Assembly: GCA_903970355.1 (NCBI GenBank)
Contig: CAJCIF010000079.1
Span: 1 to 13,324 of the forward strand
Reading direction: 5' to 3'
From: Actinomycetota bacterium
GTDB lineage: Bacteria > Cyanobacteriota > Vampirovibrionia > Obscuribacterales > Obscuribacteraceae
DNA length: 13,324 nucleotides
Shown: piece by piece, positions 1 to 7,491 of the stretch
How positions within the stretch are numbered: the stretch's first letter is position 1
Layout: the number at the start of each line of letters is the position of its first letter
Notes under the pieces: generated by a model
Seen by the model: only the letters and a program-made list of their open reading frames with translations
Databases searched by the model: none
Told to the model about the DNA's origin: nothing
Made by a program: the position numbers and the translations under genes

Positions 1-1206
1 AGAAAAACTTTTATGCAGCACTATCTTTATGAAGAAGGATTGATGCCACCACCCCAACCAGACAGCCTCTTATCCCTGCAAAAGCAAAACAATGATGCAA
101 ACAAGGATGTTAACTACCAGGTGGCTGTGAATCGGAACATCGGTTTAGCCTACATGGACAACGGCGACTATTCACAGGCTCACGACTATTTTATGAAAGC
201 TCTTATCGATATTCAAAAAAATAAGACGGATGATTTGGACCTGGCAAGCTACATGCTGGAAAACTTAGTTCTGGAGAAGAAATTCAAAACTGCCAACGAT
301 TTGTTTATCAAAGAAGTTACGAATTCGAAAAACGAAAATGCTTTGTATACCCTGACAGAGAGATATGTCTGGTACCTGCGTTGGGCTGAACCTGACTATA
401 AAGCCATAAAAATGAAAGCGCGAAAAGATTTGCAGGCTAAAGATTTCGATAGCATGGACAAATATGCCGCGGACTTGCGCAAAGATTCTGTCCCTATGGC
501 TAACGGCAGATGGCTGATCGACATTTTTATGCGTGCTCTCGACAGTATCGAAGATGCCGAAAGCAACGAGAAATGGCAAAAGAAAATCAATTATTTTGAA
601 GAATGGATTGCGCACAGCCCGAAATCACCCACTCCCAAAATCGCGCTGGCTAATCTTCTAGGTTCATACGCCTGGAAAGCGCGTGGAACTGGATGGGGCG
701 ATTCCGTATCGAAAGAAGGCTGGAAGTTGATGGCCGATCGTCTTCAACGGGCAGACGATGTTTTGCATGACGTTGGTGTCAAAACGCCGGATTGGTATGA
801 CGCTAATCAAACAATTGCGTTGGGGCAAGCATGGAAGCGCGATGAATACTTTGCCCTCATTTCTGAATGCATGGCCAGTTATCCTACCTACTACAATGCC
901 TTAATGAAAAAAGCATACTGGCTTGAACATAAATGGTATGGAAAAGAAGGCGAGCTAAAGCAGTTCGTAGAGGAAGAAGCAAACAAGCAACCATCTAAAG
1001 ATGACGGTGATCTACTCTATGCGCGCATCGCCTGGGATCTAGGAATGTATTCTGCCAGAGACAATGATTTGTCCTGGCCAAGAATTAAATCCGGATTCGG
1101 AGTTATGAAAAAGCGTTATCCAAATTCACATGCAACACCGGCAATGCTAACTGCTTTCGCGATGTTCTTCGATGATAAAGCGGCGGCTGATTCTGCAGTT
1201 CAATAA
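1..1206 (+). CDS. TPR and DUF4034-like protein, left end open
   Basis: The reading frame is open to the window edge. The first ATG (base 13) has no ribosome binding site, so the gene probably begins upstream; numbering here counts from that ATG (397 residues). Residues about 36-70 form a TPR-like helical pair (pattern N-x-G-x-A-Y-x-x-x-G-D-Y-x-x-A). Residues about 135-395 resemble my memory of DUF4034, including P-x-S-P-x-x-x-I-A-L-A, the Y-A-W-x-A-R-G-x-G segment near 219-228, the following EGWKLM, W-Y near 261 and A-L-G-Q-A-W near 269-274. I see no signal peptide or membrane helix in the visible part. Function is unknown; TPR units usually mediate protein contacts. The stop codon overlaps the start of the reductase gene (TAATG), so the two are probably translated together. 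The C-terminus seems to stop slightly early for the family. The family call is from memory and the role is open. Confidence 0.75.
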   Translation, partial: RKTFMQHYLYEEGLMPPPQPDSLLSLQKQNNDANKDVNYQVAVNRNIGLAYMDNGDYSQAHDYFMKALIDIQKNKTDDLDLASYMLENLVLEKKFKTANDLFIKEVTNSKNENALYTLTERYVWYLRWAEPDYKAIKMKARKDLQAKDFDSMDKYAADLRKDSVPMANGRWLIDIFMRALDSIEDAESNEKWQKKINYFEEWIAHSPKSPTPKIALANLLGSYAWKARGTGWGDSVSKEGWKLMADRLQRADDVLHDVGVKTPDWYDANQTIALGQAWKRDEYFALISECMASYPTYYNALMKKAYWLEHKWYGKEGELKQFVEEEANKQPSKDDGDLLYARIAWDLGMYSARDNDLSWPRIKSGFGVMKKRYPNSHATPAMLTAFAMFFDDKAAADSAVQ

Positions 1207-2099
1207 TGGAAAAGCGTACTTTCGGCAAAACTGGACTGGATGTAAGCGTGCTTGGCCTTGGAGGCTTAAGCATTGGTTTTGATGGTATTACCACCGGTGA
1301 TTTAGAAAAGCTTCTGCAAGGAGCATTTGATGCCGGATTAAACACAATTGATACTGCAGAATGCTATGGCAATGGCGAAGAGCTTCTTGGAAAAACACTC
1401 GGTAAGCACCGGCAGAATTTCTATCTATTTTCAAAATGTGGGCATGGAGAAAATTCGAAACCGAGTTGGACGAAAGAAGAAATTGTCGATTCGGTCGAAG
1501 CCAGTTTGAAAAAATTGCAAACCGACTACCTCGATCTCATACAACTACATAGCTGCGACAAAGAGATATTGGAAAAAGGCGAAGCGATCGAAGCACTGCA
1601 ACAATGCAAGCAATCTGGCAAGGTTCGATTCATTGGATACAGCGGTGATGGCTTCGATGCTGAGTATGCCATCAAAACTGACGCATTTGATGTTTTGCAA
1701 ACTTCGGTTAGCATCGCCGATCAACAGTCGATCGATTTATTGCTGCCATTAGCAGTTGAGCGACAGATGGGCGTGATTGCGAAGCGACCGATTGCCAACG
1801 CTGTGTTCAGGTACGAAACCAAACCAGACCATGACTATTACATCCCTTATTGGGAGCGCCTCAAAAAGTTGAATTACCATTTCATCAATGGAAATTGGGA
1901 GACTGCAGCCGACATAGCGATGCGGTTCACAATGACTGTGCCAGGTGTTCACACTGTCATTGTCGGCACGCGCAAAGTTGAACGATGCCGTGAGAACGCT
2001 GAGATTGTCGATAAAGGACCATTACCTGCAGGAATTTTTCACGCTATTCGAGGCGTATGGAGAGCAACGGCCAAAGATGATTGGGTTGGTCTCATCTAA
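1206..2099 (+). CDS. aldo/keto reductase family oxidoreductase
   Basis: A 297-residue protein of the aldo/keto reductase superfamily, a TIM-barrel NAD(P)H-dependent carbonyl reductase probably acting in the cytoplasm. The N-terminal strand carries G-L-G-G-L-S-I-G (17-24). The catalytic tetrad can be assigned as Asp49 and Tyr54 (N-T-I-D-T-A-E-C-Y-G), Lys77 (F-S-K-C-G) and His115 (I-Q-L-H-S). The D-Y-L-D-L-I-Q-L-H strand and the G-K-V-R-F-I-G-Y-S-G segment (138-147) are typical. A late G-V-H-T-V-I-V-G-T-R-K segment (about 248-258) matches the region that binds the cofactor phosphate in this family. Its length is normal for the shorter bacterial members. The ATG overlaps the upstream stop by one base and has no Shine-Dalgarno sequence of its own, which suggests translational coupling. 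Substrate cannot be told from sequence. Confidence 0.93.
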   Translation: MEKRTFGKTGLDVSVLGLGGLSIGFDGITTGDLEKLLQGAFDAGLNTIDTAECYGNGEELLGKTLGKHRQNFYLFSKCGHGENSKPSWTKEEIVDSVEASLKKLQTDYLDLIQLHSCDKEILEKGEAIEALQQCKQSGKVRFIGYSGDGFDAEYAIKTDAFDVLQTSVSIADQQSIDLLLPLAVERQMGVIAKRPIANAVFRYETKPDHDYYIPYWERLKKLNYHFINGNWETAADIAMRFTMTVPGVHTVIVGTRKVERCRENAEIVDKGPLPAGIFHAIRGVWRATAKDDWVGLI

Positions 2100-2155
2100 A
2101 TCATAGTGGTGAACAGTACAATAGAGAGTCACATCCGCGCTGGTGTCTTTGACCA

Positions 2156-3031
2156 ATGTTTAAAAGTGTTTCCGCGCATGCGGCGATCATGTCAGTATTC
2201 CTATTTGCACCGCTCAGTGCGCTTGCAGATGATATTCAAAACCTGAATTTGAAAGGCCAGATCAAGCAACCCGGGCAAAGTGCGTCCACAACGGGAGTGC
2301 CTGACAACACTACACAACATGCCACGGACAATCAGGCTGTCCCTCAAGATGCAACCATGAATCAGGACATGCTTCTGGTTGCGCCGCCTCAAAAGAGCAC
2401 GATTGAAAAAAACGTTCCATATGAAGGAATCAATCAAAGCTTGATCGAGCTAAAAATTCTAAAGTCGGATATTGATTTCGAAAAAGTACGCGGGCTTCAA
2501 ATAATGGTCACCAATAACAGCAACAAACCCGTAGTTATTGATGGAGACAAAGCAAGCGTGATGATCGGAAACACTAAGACTGTTTGTGTACCTGTTGAGT
2601 TCATTCAACGCATGATTATCCCACCACACAAACTCAGTCAGGATGTTATAGACCTGATCACTAAAGTTGCGCCTGCCGGTGCAAGCATCGGTGCCTTACC
2701 AACGATACAGGATATAAGGCGTTCTCAAAAACCTATCTTAGAGAGATACGGAGCCGATGAAGTACGCCGTAAGATAGAATTTACACGCTTTGGCCGACGC
2801 ATTATTTGGACGCACCAGGAAGTAAGCGGCATACTTTATTTCAATACGAAAGAGGAACTTGCTGGCACAAAACTAGATGTTCCCATAAGCCTTTTGTTTT
2901 CACCCAAAGACACTTCGAGCATTTCTGCAATCGCACCACCGGCGGTGAAATCAACTGTGCGCGCTCAGGCACCGGAAACTTCATCTACACCAAATGCAAA
3001 ATCGGTTCCTTCTTCTCCAGCCACCAATTAG
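2156..3031 (+). CDS. secreted protein of unknown function
   Basis: A 291-residue protein with a Sec signal peptide: a lysine near the start, a hydrophobic core at about 9-20, and a likely cleavage after A-L-A (residue 24). Residues 25-85 are a polar linker rich in Gln, Thr, Asn and Pro. The folded core spans about 90-250 and begins like a beta-rich domain (L-Q-I-M-V-T-N-N-S-N-K-P-V-V-I-D-G-D). It contains a basic R-F-G-R-R-I-I-W stretch (211-218) and ends with a strand-like segment (V-P-I-S-L-L-F). The last 40 residues are Ser/Pro/Ala/Thr-rich and look disordered. I do not recognise the family. It starts 56 bases after the reductase stop with no good ribosome binding site, so membership in that operon is uncertain. 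Its stop overlaps the end of the opposing TolC-family gene by four bases. Export to the periplasm or cell surface is the only safe inference. Confidence 0.72.
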   Translation: MFKSVSAHAAIMSVFLFAPLSALADDIQNLNLKGQIKQPGQSASTTGVPDNTTQHATDNQAVPQDATMNQDMLLVAPPQKSTIEKNVPYEGINQSLIELKILKSDIDFEKVRGLQIMVTNNSNKPVVIDGDKASVMIGNTKTVCVPVEFIQRMIIPPHKLSQDVIDLITKVAPAGASIGALPTIQDIRRSQKPILERYGADEVRRKIEFTRFGRRIIWTHQEVSGILYFNTKEELAGTKLDVPISLLFSPKDTSSISAIAPPAVKSTVRAQAPETSSTPNAKSVPSSPATN

Positions 3032-4947
3032 GGCTGCCGAGGAATAGTATATTTTCCAATAACAAGCGGATGAGGCTTTTTGAAAGCTCCAGCATGATAG
3101 CCTTTAGTAAGCGTTTCCGCTGAAATCATTCCCATGTCGTGTAGCAATTGTGCCTGGGCAACATTGGAGTTCACGATTGCTTGCGCTTGCGCTCCAACCG
3201 ACGTGATGTAGTCGTGCTGTGCTCGAATGACGTCGAGCAATGTGTTTACACCGTTCATCAATCTTGCATTTGCATAAGTCAGAGCTTGTTTATTAGAAAC
3301 TGCTGCTGCGGCTGCCGAATCGATCGCTTCTCTATTCGAAAGCACTGACAAATAATCATTGCGTACAGTCTGCGCTGTAACACTGAGAGATTGATTGCAC
3401 TGCATCAGCGCCTGTCTTGCCAGAGTTCTTGAAGAATATATGCTGGCAACACTTGTGCCGCCCATATTTGGCAAAGACCAGACTAAGCTAAAGCCTAATT
3501 GCAATTCTTTAAAAAAGCCGGGGAAAATACCAGACGGAGCCTGCAGACTTCCATTAGCGTTGGCACCGGATGAGGAACCTGTTCCTCCACCAAAGATAGA
3601 TGGCGCTACCGCACCGGATGAAACCAGAGAGCCTGATTGCACTAAAGCGATCGGAGTTCCCCCTTGAGCGGCAGGAACGGCGGAAGGACCAGTGTTGGCA
3701 CCTTGCGTAGATGTAGAAGTTGTCGGACTGAACGTGTACTGTTGACCGAGAGCATTGTTGTTAACACGGCCGGCAAACGTGCTGTCCAGGAAGCTGGCAA
3801 TAGCAGATGTGGCGGCTCCGCCCAGTGCAAAATTATTCCCCACCGGATTAACCGTAGCGTTATTGATCGAATACAGAACAAAGAAATTAACGGTCGGGTA
3901 AAGTGATGCCGCTTGAGCCTGAATAATTTTTGAAGCGGCCAGTCTAAAGTACTCATATTGCTTCATATTGCCGAACTTCATTGCATCTTGCAATAAAGAT
4001 CTAAGCTGCACGTTGTCATCAAACATTTTTGCTTCCGTGAGCGTTTCTTCGGCAGGAATCAGGTTTATAGAAAGCGGATAATTCAAAGCAAGGGCAAGAA
4101 CAAGGGAAGCTGTCCGCATTGTGACCGCTTGTTGCAAAAGCAGTTGTTTATCAGAAGCAAGAAGGGCCTCTACCTGTAGTGCCTCATATCTGGTACCAGT
4201 ACCGATATCACGCCTTAAATTTGCGAGTTTCAGTTGTTCTTGGTCTGCTTCAACGGCCTTGGCATATGTTTGCAGCAGTACACGCTGCAAGACGAGGTTC
4301 ATATATTTCTGGTAAACATCAAGAAATACGTCACTTACCGTATTGTTATAAGCTTCTCGCCAAGCCTTTTCTCTATATCTTTGAGCGAGCAGAGAATAAA
4401 GAATTGATCCACCTTGAAATACTGGGAAGTTCACACCGGTTAAAAATGTTTGTGCGACGGAAGTAGTTGCCAAATTGGGAACATTCGCATGCGTCACGTT
4501 GTAGGACATTTGGAAGCTGGGGACAAAACCGGCCACACCGGCAAGTGTCAAATAGTGTTGATACCTCATGCTCTCACGAGAAATTTTTATTTGCATTCCT
4601 TGATCGAGCACGTAATCTATTGCTTCGGAAAGCGTAATAACCTGATCCGTTTTTGTCTCTTCTCGTAGTGCCGGAAAAGTATTCATCTCTACGGCCTTGC
4701 TCAAATAGAGATTATTGAGTTTCAACGTCTTTGCTTGTTCGTGCGGTATTTCAGTTTGCAAACTGATCGGTGGAAGCGTTTCAAGGACGCTAGCGGGTAG
4801 TGGCTGCCCTTCTTTAGTTGCCTTGTTAGTTTGAGGTAACGGCGCTTGTCTGGGTGGCAAACTCTGTTGAGCACAAACACTCGAGCAATTAATATACAAA
4901 CAGAGTCCAGCAAAAACGAATATTGCGATCTGCCAACGATGCTTCAT
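3028..4947 (-). CDS. TolC-family outer membrane protein, downstream copy
   Basis: A 639-residue outer-membrane efflux/export channel protein. A signal peptide covers about 1-26 (likely cut after V-C-A), followed by a short polar linker. The first TolC repeat starts near residue 101 (I-T-L-S-E-A-I-D-Y), with strand pairs around 143-180 containing P-V-F-Q-G-G. The second repeat includes L-Y-P-T-V-N-F-F (349-356) and, after a long loop, L-G-F-S-L-V-W-S-L (484-492). The C-terminus has the family pattern G-V-N-T-L-L-D-V-I-R-A-Q (566-577). TolC proteins trimerise into a duct through the outer membrane. Two oddities: the loop at about 361-478 is far longer than usual and is Gly/Ser/Thr/Ala-rich, and the segment matching the N-R-P-E-L motif of its neighbour has become F-G-N-M-K (325-329). 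It overlaps the upstream copy as ATGA. An AAGGG lies 9 bases before the ATG. No pump partner is in the window, so the cargo is unknown. Confidence 0.9.
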   Translation of the reverse strand: MKHRWQIAIFVFAGLCLYINCSSVCAQQSLPPRQAPLPQTNKATKEGQPLPASVLETLPPISLQTEIPHEQAKTLKLNNLYLSKAVEMNTFPALREETKTDQVITLSEAIDYVLDQGMQIKISRESMRYQHYLTLAGVAGFVPSFQMSYNVTHANVPNLATTSVAQTFLTGVNFPVFQGGSILYSLLAQRYREKAWREAYNNTVSDVFLDVYQKYMNLVLQRVLLQTYAKAVEADQEQLKLANLRRDIGTGTRYEALQVEALLASDKQLLLQQAVTMRTASLVLALALNYPLSINLIPAEETLTEAKMFDDNVQLRSLLQDAMKFGNMKQYEYFRLAASKIIQAQAASLYPTVNFFVLYSINNATVNPVGNNFALGGAATSAIASFLDSTFAGRVNNNALGQQYTFSPTTSTSTQGANTGPSAVPAAQGGTPIALVQSGSLVSSGAVAPSIFGGGTGSSSGANANGSLQAPSGIFPGFFKELQLGFSLVWSLPNMGGTSVASIYSSRTLARQALMQCNQSLSVTAQTVRNDYLSVLSNREAIDSAAAAAVSNKQALTYANARLMNGVNTLLDVIRAQHDYITSVGAQAQAIVNSNVAQAQLLHDMGMISAETLTKGYHAGAFKKPHPLVIGKYTIPRQP

Positions 4948-6794
4948 TGGAGATTGCCCTTATAACCGTGCAAAAGAGAATTGGACGAAATCAGTCCTGT
5001 ATCATGTAAAAGCTGAGCCTGGGCCAAATTCGAATTCACAATTGCTTGTACTTGCGTAGTGAGTGAGTTGATGAAATCTCTTTGTCCTTGAATTACTTCA
5101 AGATTGGTGCCAACACCAGCGTCCAGGCGAGATTGCGCAATACGCAATTCTTGTGTTGATGCACGTACGCCCAATGCAGCATTATCTATTTGCTCTCTTG
5201 CTGCACGCCAATTCAAATAATCGGTGTGAATCGACTGTATAACTGTTTGCAGTTCTTGATTGGCTTGAACCTGAGCTTGTCGGTTCAATGATTGAGCAGC
5301 ATAGATATTAGCCACACTCGTGAGGCCCATATTATTCAAACTCCAGACCAGGGCGAGCCCTTCTTGATAAGTCTGAAATAACCCTCCGAATACACCGGCA
5401 CCAGCCGTACTTGTTCCCGATGCACCTGAGCTGGAAGTAGTAGTGGTGTCAGTTGCTTTAGCTGTGCTTCTTGCAACAGTATCGGTGTAGGAAAACTGAG
5501 TGAAGAACGAAAGTTGCGGGTATAGTGGCGCTGCCGCAACATAAACGTTCCGAGCAGCAGCTACTTTAAAGTCTTCGTATTCGCGTAATTCAGGTCGATT
5601 GCGCAGTGCAAGGTTCACCAATGTATCCATAGTGGCATTGGCTGGAAAGAGTGACTTCTCGATGATCAACTCTTCTACCGGCACCAGGTTTACAGCCATC
5701 GGAAAGTTCATGCTGAAATTGAGCTGAAGGGCTGAATTACGCATGGTCACTTGTTGCTGCAAAAGAGCTTGCTTGTCAGTGGCCAATTGCGCAACTGCTT
5801 GTGCTACAGCAAGGCTCGTGCCAGTCCCGGATTGATATGTACTTGTGTTGCTATGCAATTGCTCTTGAGATACTTCAACTGCTTTCGCCCGAATTTGCAG
5901 CAATGCTCGATTTAGTAAAACAGCATTGTATTTTTGGTAAAGATCGAGCAACTCGTCGGAAATGCTTGCTTTAAAAGCCTGATGCCAACCTTTGGCTCGA
6001 TAGTACTGGCCGAGAATGCTCTGGACAACATTGCCCCCCTGAAAGACAGGGTAGCTAACCCGTGTCAAGAACACGGTTGCAAGGGAGGTAATTTTCTCGT
6101 TGAAAATATCCGTGCGGGTGAGGTTATACGCCATCGTCAAGTTCGGCAGCATATTTGCGACCTGCCCGTAGAGCACGTAATTTTGATAATTCAAATTTTC
6201 TCTTGAGATTTTTACAGCAAGGTTGTTATCAATTGCATACTTGAGCGCTTCCTCAAGCGTAATTGCCTGGTCATATGAAACCTCAAGTCTTATCGGTTTG
6301 AACGAATCTGCCCTCACTGCGGAATGTAAACGTAATTGCTCCACGCTGACAACACTGTTTCGGTCATGCGATTCTTCCAACTCCGATGTGGGATCATCGG
6401 ACCGCAATAGTAGAGGTGGATTTCTCTTTATGACATTGCCGCTGCTGTCAACTGGCGGCGGAATTTTGAAATGGTTAGTTTCAGACGAACCTAAGTCAGA
6501 TTCAGACGAACTGTCTGGAGTAATTCTGATCACGCCGGGTGCTTTCTGGGCGGGCAATCCGGGAGAAGGAAGTTGGACGGGTGTCGTCTGTGGCTTGCCA
6601 ATGGTTTTCTGGGCAGGGCTTGGCCGGGTCGATGGTGAACTCTGTCCCGTGGGCACTTGCACTCCGGTAGGCGCCTGAGACCCCGCTCCCTGGGCGAATG
6701 CCATTGATTTGCAAACGAAAAATGCCCAAATCAAAGCCGCTAGAAATGACACGGCCGATTCAGCAATAAAGCGCTTATCCTGTTCTGTTTTCAT
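4944..6794 (-). CDS. TolC-family outer membrane protein, upstream copy
   Basis: A 616-residue TolC-family protein and first gene of a two-gene unit. The N-terminal signal peptide has its hydrophobic core at 15-27 and a probable cleavage after A-F-A (residue 34). Residues 36-150 are an unusually long Pro/Ser/Thr-rich linker before the first TolC repeat (I-T-L-E-E-A-L-K-Y, 178-186). The repeat carries V-K-I-S-R-E-N-L-N-Y-Q and P-V-F-Q-G-G (249-254). The canonical N-R-P-E-L is intact (399-403), as are Y-P-Q-L-S-F-F (425-431), A-L-V-W-S-L-N-N-M-G (481-490) and the C-terminal G-V-G-T-N-L-E-V-I (560-568). The loop between the last strand pair (about 437-475) is Ser/Thr/Gly-rich but much shorter than in the neighbouring copy. 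A ribosome binding site, AGGA, sits about 7 bases before the ATG, which fixes the start. The two copies align along their whole length, so they arose by tandem duplication or belong together as non-identical subunits. Confidence 0.92.
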   Translation of the reverse strand: MKTEQDKRFIAESAVSFLAALIWAFFVCKSMAFAQGAGSQAPTGVQVPTGQSSPSTRPSPAQKTIGKPQTTPVQLPSPGLPAQKAPGVIRITPDSSSESDLGSSETNHFKIPPPVDSSGNVIKRNPPLLLRSDDPTSELEESHDRNSVVSVEQLRLHSAVRADSFKPIRLEVSYDQAITLEEALKYAIDNNLAVKISRENLNYQNYVLYGQVANMLPNLTMAYNLTRTDIFNEKITSLATVFLTRVSYPVFQGGNVVQSILGQYYRAKGWHQAFKASISDELLDLYQKYNAVLLNRALLQIRAKAVEVSQEQLHSNTSTYQSGTGTSLAVAQAVAQLATDKQALLQQQVTMRNSALQLNFSMNFPMAVNLVPVEELIIEKSLFPANATMDTLVNLALRNRPELREYEDFKVAAARNVYVAAAPLYPQLSFFTQFSYTDTVARSTAKATDTTTTSSSGASGTSTAGAGVFGGLFQTYQEGLALVWSLNNMGLTSVANIYAAQSLNRQAQVQANQELQTVIQSIHTDYLNWRAAREQIDNAALGVRASTQELRIAQSRLDAGVGTNLEVIQGQRDFINSLTTQVQAIVNSNLAQAQLLHDTGLISSNSLLHGYKGNLQ

Positions 6795-7140
6795 GGGTTT
6801 CCTGTTCAGCGTACTGAGCCTTAAAACTCACGCCGACTCTACATACCAATTGAACGATCAAAACCGCCGAAAGACCTGAAGCCGTTATCAGCTATTGCAG
6901 TTTTTTTGCAATCCGGTTGAGTTCGCAAGCGGACATCGATCAAGCTCAAATGATTGGATATTGAACTATTTGGCACTTCATTTAGTACCACTGCAGAGAT
7001 CTTATTTAGCACAACTGCAGAGGTCTTTAACTAGCACCACTGCAGTGGCCGTTACCTGGCACCACCGCACAGGTCGGCAATACGCTGGGAACATCATTTT
7101 TCACATCCCGTCCGGTGGGGAGAACAAACAGCAATAGGGG
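6795..7140. other. non-coding divergent intergenic region
   Basis: This 346-base gap separates the start of the TolC pair (minus) from a small membrane-protein gene (plus). No convincing gene is present: the only long frame begins with TTG, runs through a repeat block whose period is not a multiple of three, and has no ribosome binding site. Near the TolC side there is an inverted repeat, ATTGCA with a 7-base spacer and TGCAAT (6894-6912), which could be an operator or small hairpin. The repeat block at 6981-7078 is listed separately. Promoters for both flanking genes must lie here, but I could not identify a convincing -35/-10 pair. Confidence 0.6.
6981..7078. repeat. four-copy imperfect 24-25 bp direct repeat
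   Basis: Four successive units start at about 6981, 7005, 7030 and 7055. They share the core TAG-CAC-CAC-TGC-AG followed by AGGTC or a variant. Units 1 and 2 match at 20 of 24 positions; units 3 and 4 are more diverged. Units 1 to 3 each contain the palindrome CTGCAG, and in unit 3 this grows to the perfect 12-bp palindrome CCACTGCAGTGG (7037-7048). A possible half unit (TTTGGCACTTCA) precedes the first. Spacing is 24, 25 and 25 bases, which does not suit a coding repeat but would place sites at slightly more than two helical turns. Repeated protein-binding sites for a regulator of either flanking gene are a reasonable reading, though not proven. Confidence 0.7.
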
Positions 7141-7473
7141 ATGCAAGTAATCATGCTTAACTTCGGACTATTTTTAGAATACGCATTGCTCGGATTTCTG
7201 TTCTGGTACGTCTATTTGCGGAAGAAACCGATATACCGCGTGAAGGGAGATTCCTGGGGCACTTATCCGGAAATGGGGGATACCTTCGGTGATGGAAGAA
7301 ACGACCAACCCGAGCAACTTTCGAGTCGTAAAGACGAAAATTTAATCGCACCAATTCAAATTAAACAAAGCCGTCGAAATGGTTGGATTTTTGCAGAAAA
7401 TGAAAAACGAGTTCTGCACGCAATAAAGAACGTCAATCTCGAAATAACAAGTGCAAATCCAATGCAATTCTAG
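7141..7473 (+). CDS. small single-helix membrane protein, unknown function
   Basis: A 110-residue frame encoding an N-terminal hydrophobic helix (about residues 6-26: L-N-F-G-L-F-L-E-Y-A-L-L-G-F-L-F-W-Y) followed by R-K-K, which suggests an N-out, C-in anchor with a soluble tail of about 80 residues. The tail is hydrophilic and has no motif I recognise. Start choice is uncertain. The ATG at 7141 directly abuts an AGGGG (7136-7140) and so cannot use it; the in-frame ATG at 7153 would have that element 12 bases upstream, giving 106 residues. The gene ends 18 bases before the end of the opposing octapeptide-repeat gene. Amino-acid composition looks like a real membrane protein, but there is no family support. 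Confidence 0.5.
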   Translation: MQVIMLNFGLFLEYALLGFLFWYVYLRKKPIYRVKGDSWGTYPEMGDTFGDGRNDQPEQLSSRKDENLIAPIQIKQSRRNGWIFAENEKRVLHAIKNVNLEITSANPMQF

Positions 7474-7491
7474 GGCGTTGTTTGCAAGAAA

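Noticed and set aside
4870..4947. Lipoprotein signal in the downstream TolC (Cys21)
   Set aside because: The residues before the Cys (Y-I-N) do not form a lipobox; an ordinary signal peptidase site after V-C-A fits better.
6223..6678. 151-codon plus-strand frame opposite the start of the upstream TolC gene
   Set aside because: The low-complexity Pro/Ser linker of TolC leaves the opposite strand open by composition; no family features.
6981..7078. Repeat block as a CRISPR array
   Set aside because: Units are contiguous with no unique spacers, are imperfect, and no cas gene is present.
6895..7137. 80-codon plus-strand frame in the TolC divergent region
   Set aside because: It starts with TTG without a ribosome binding site and runs through a repeat block whose period is 24-25 bases, so the frame shifts between units. 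This is non-coding behaviour.
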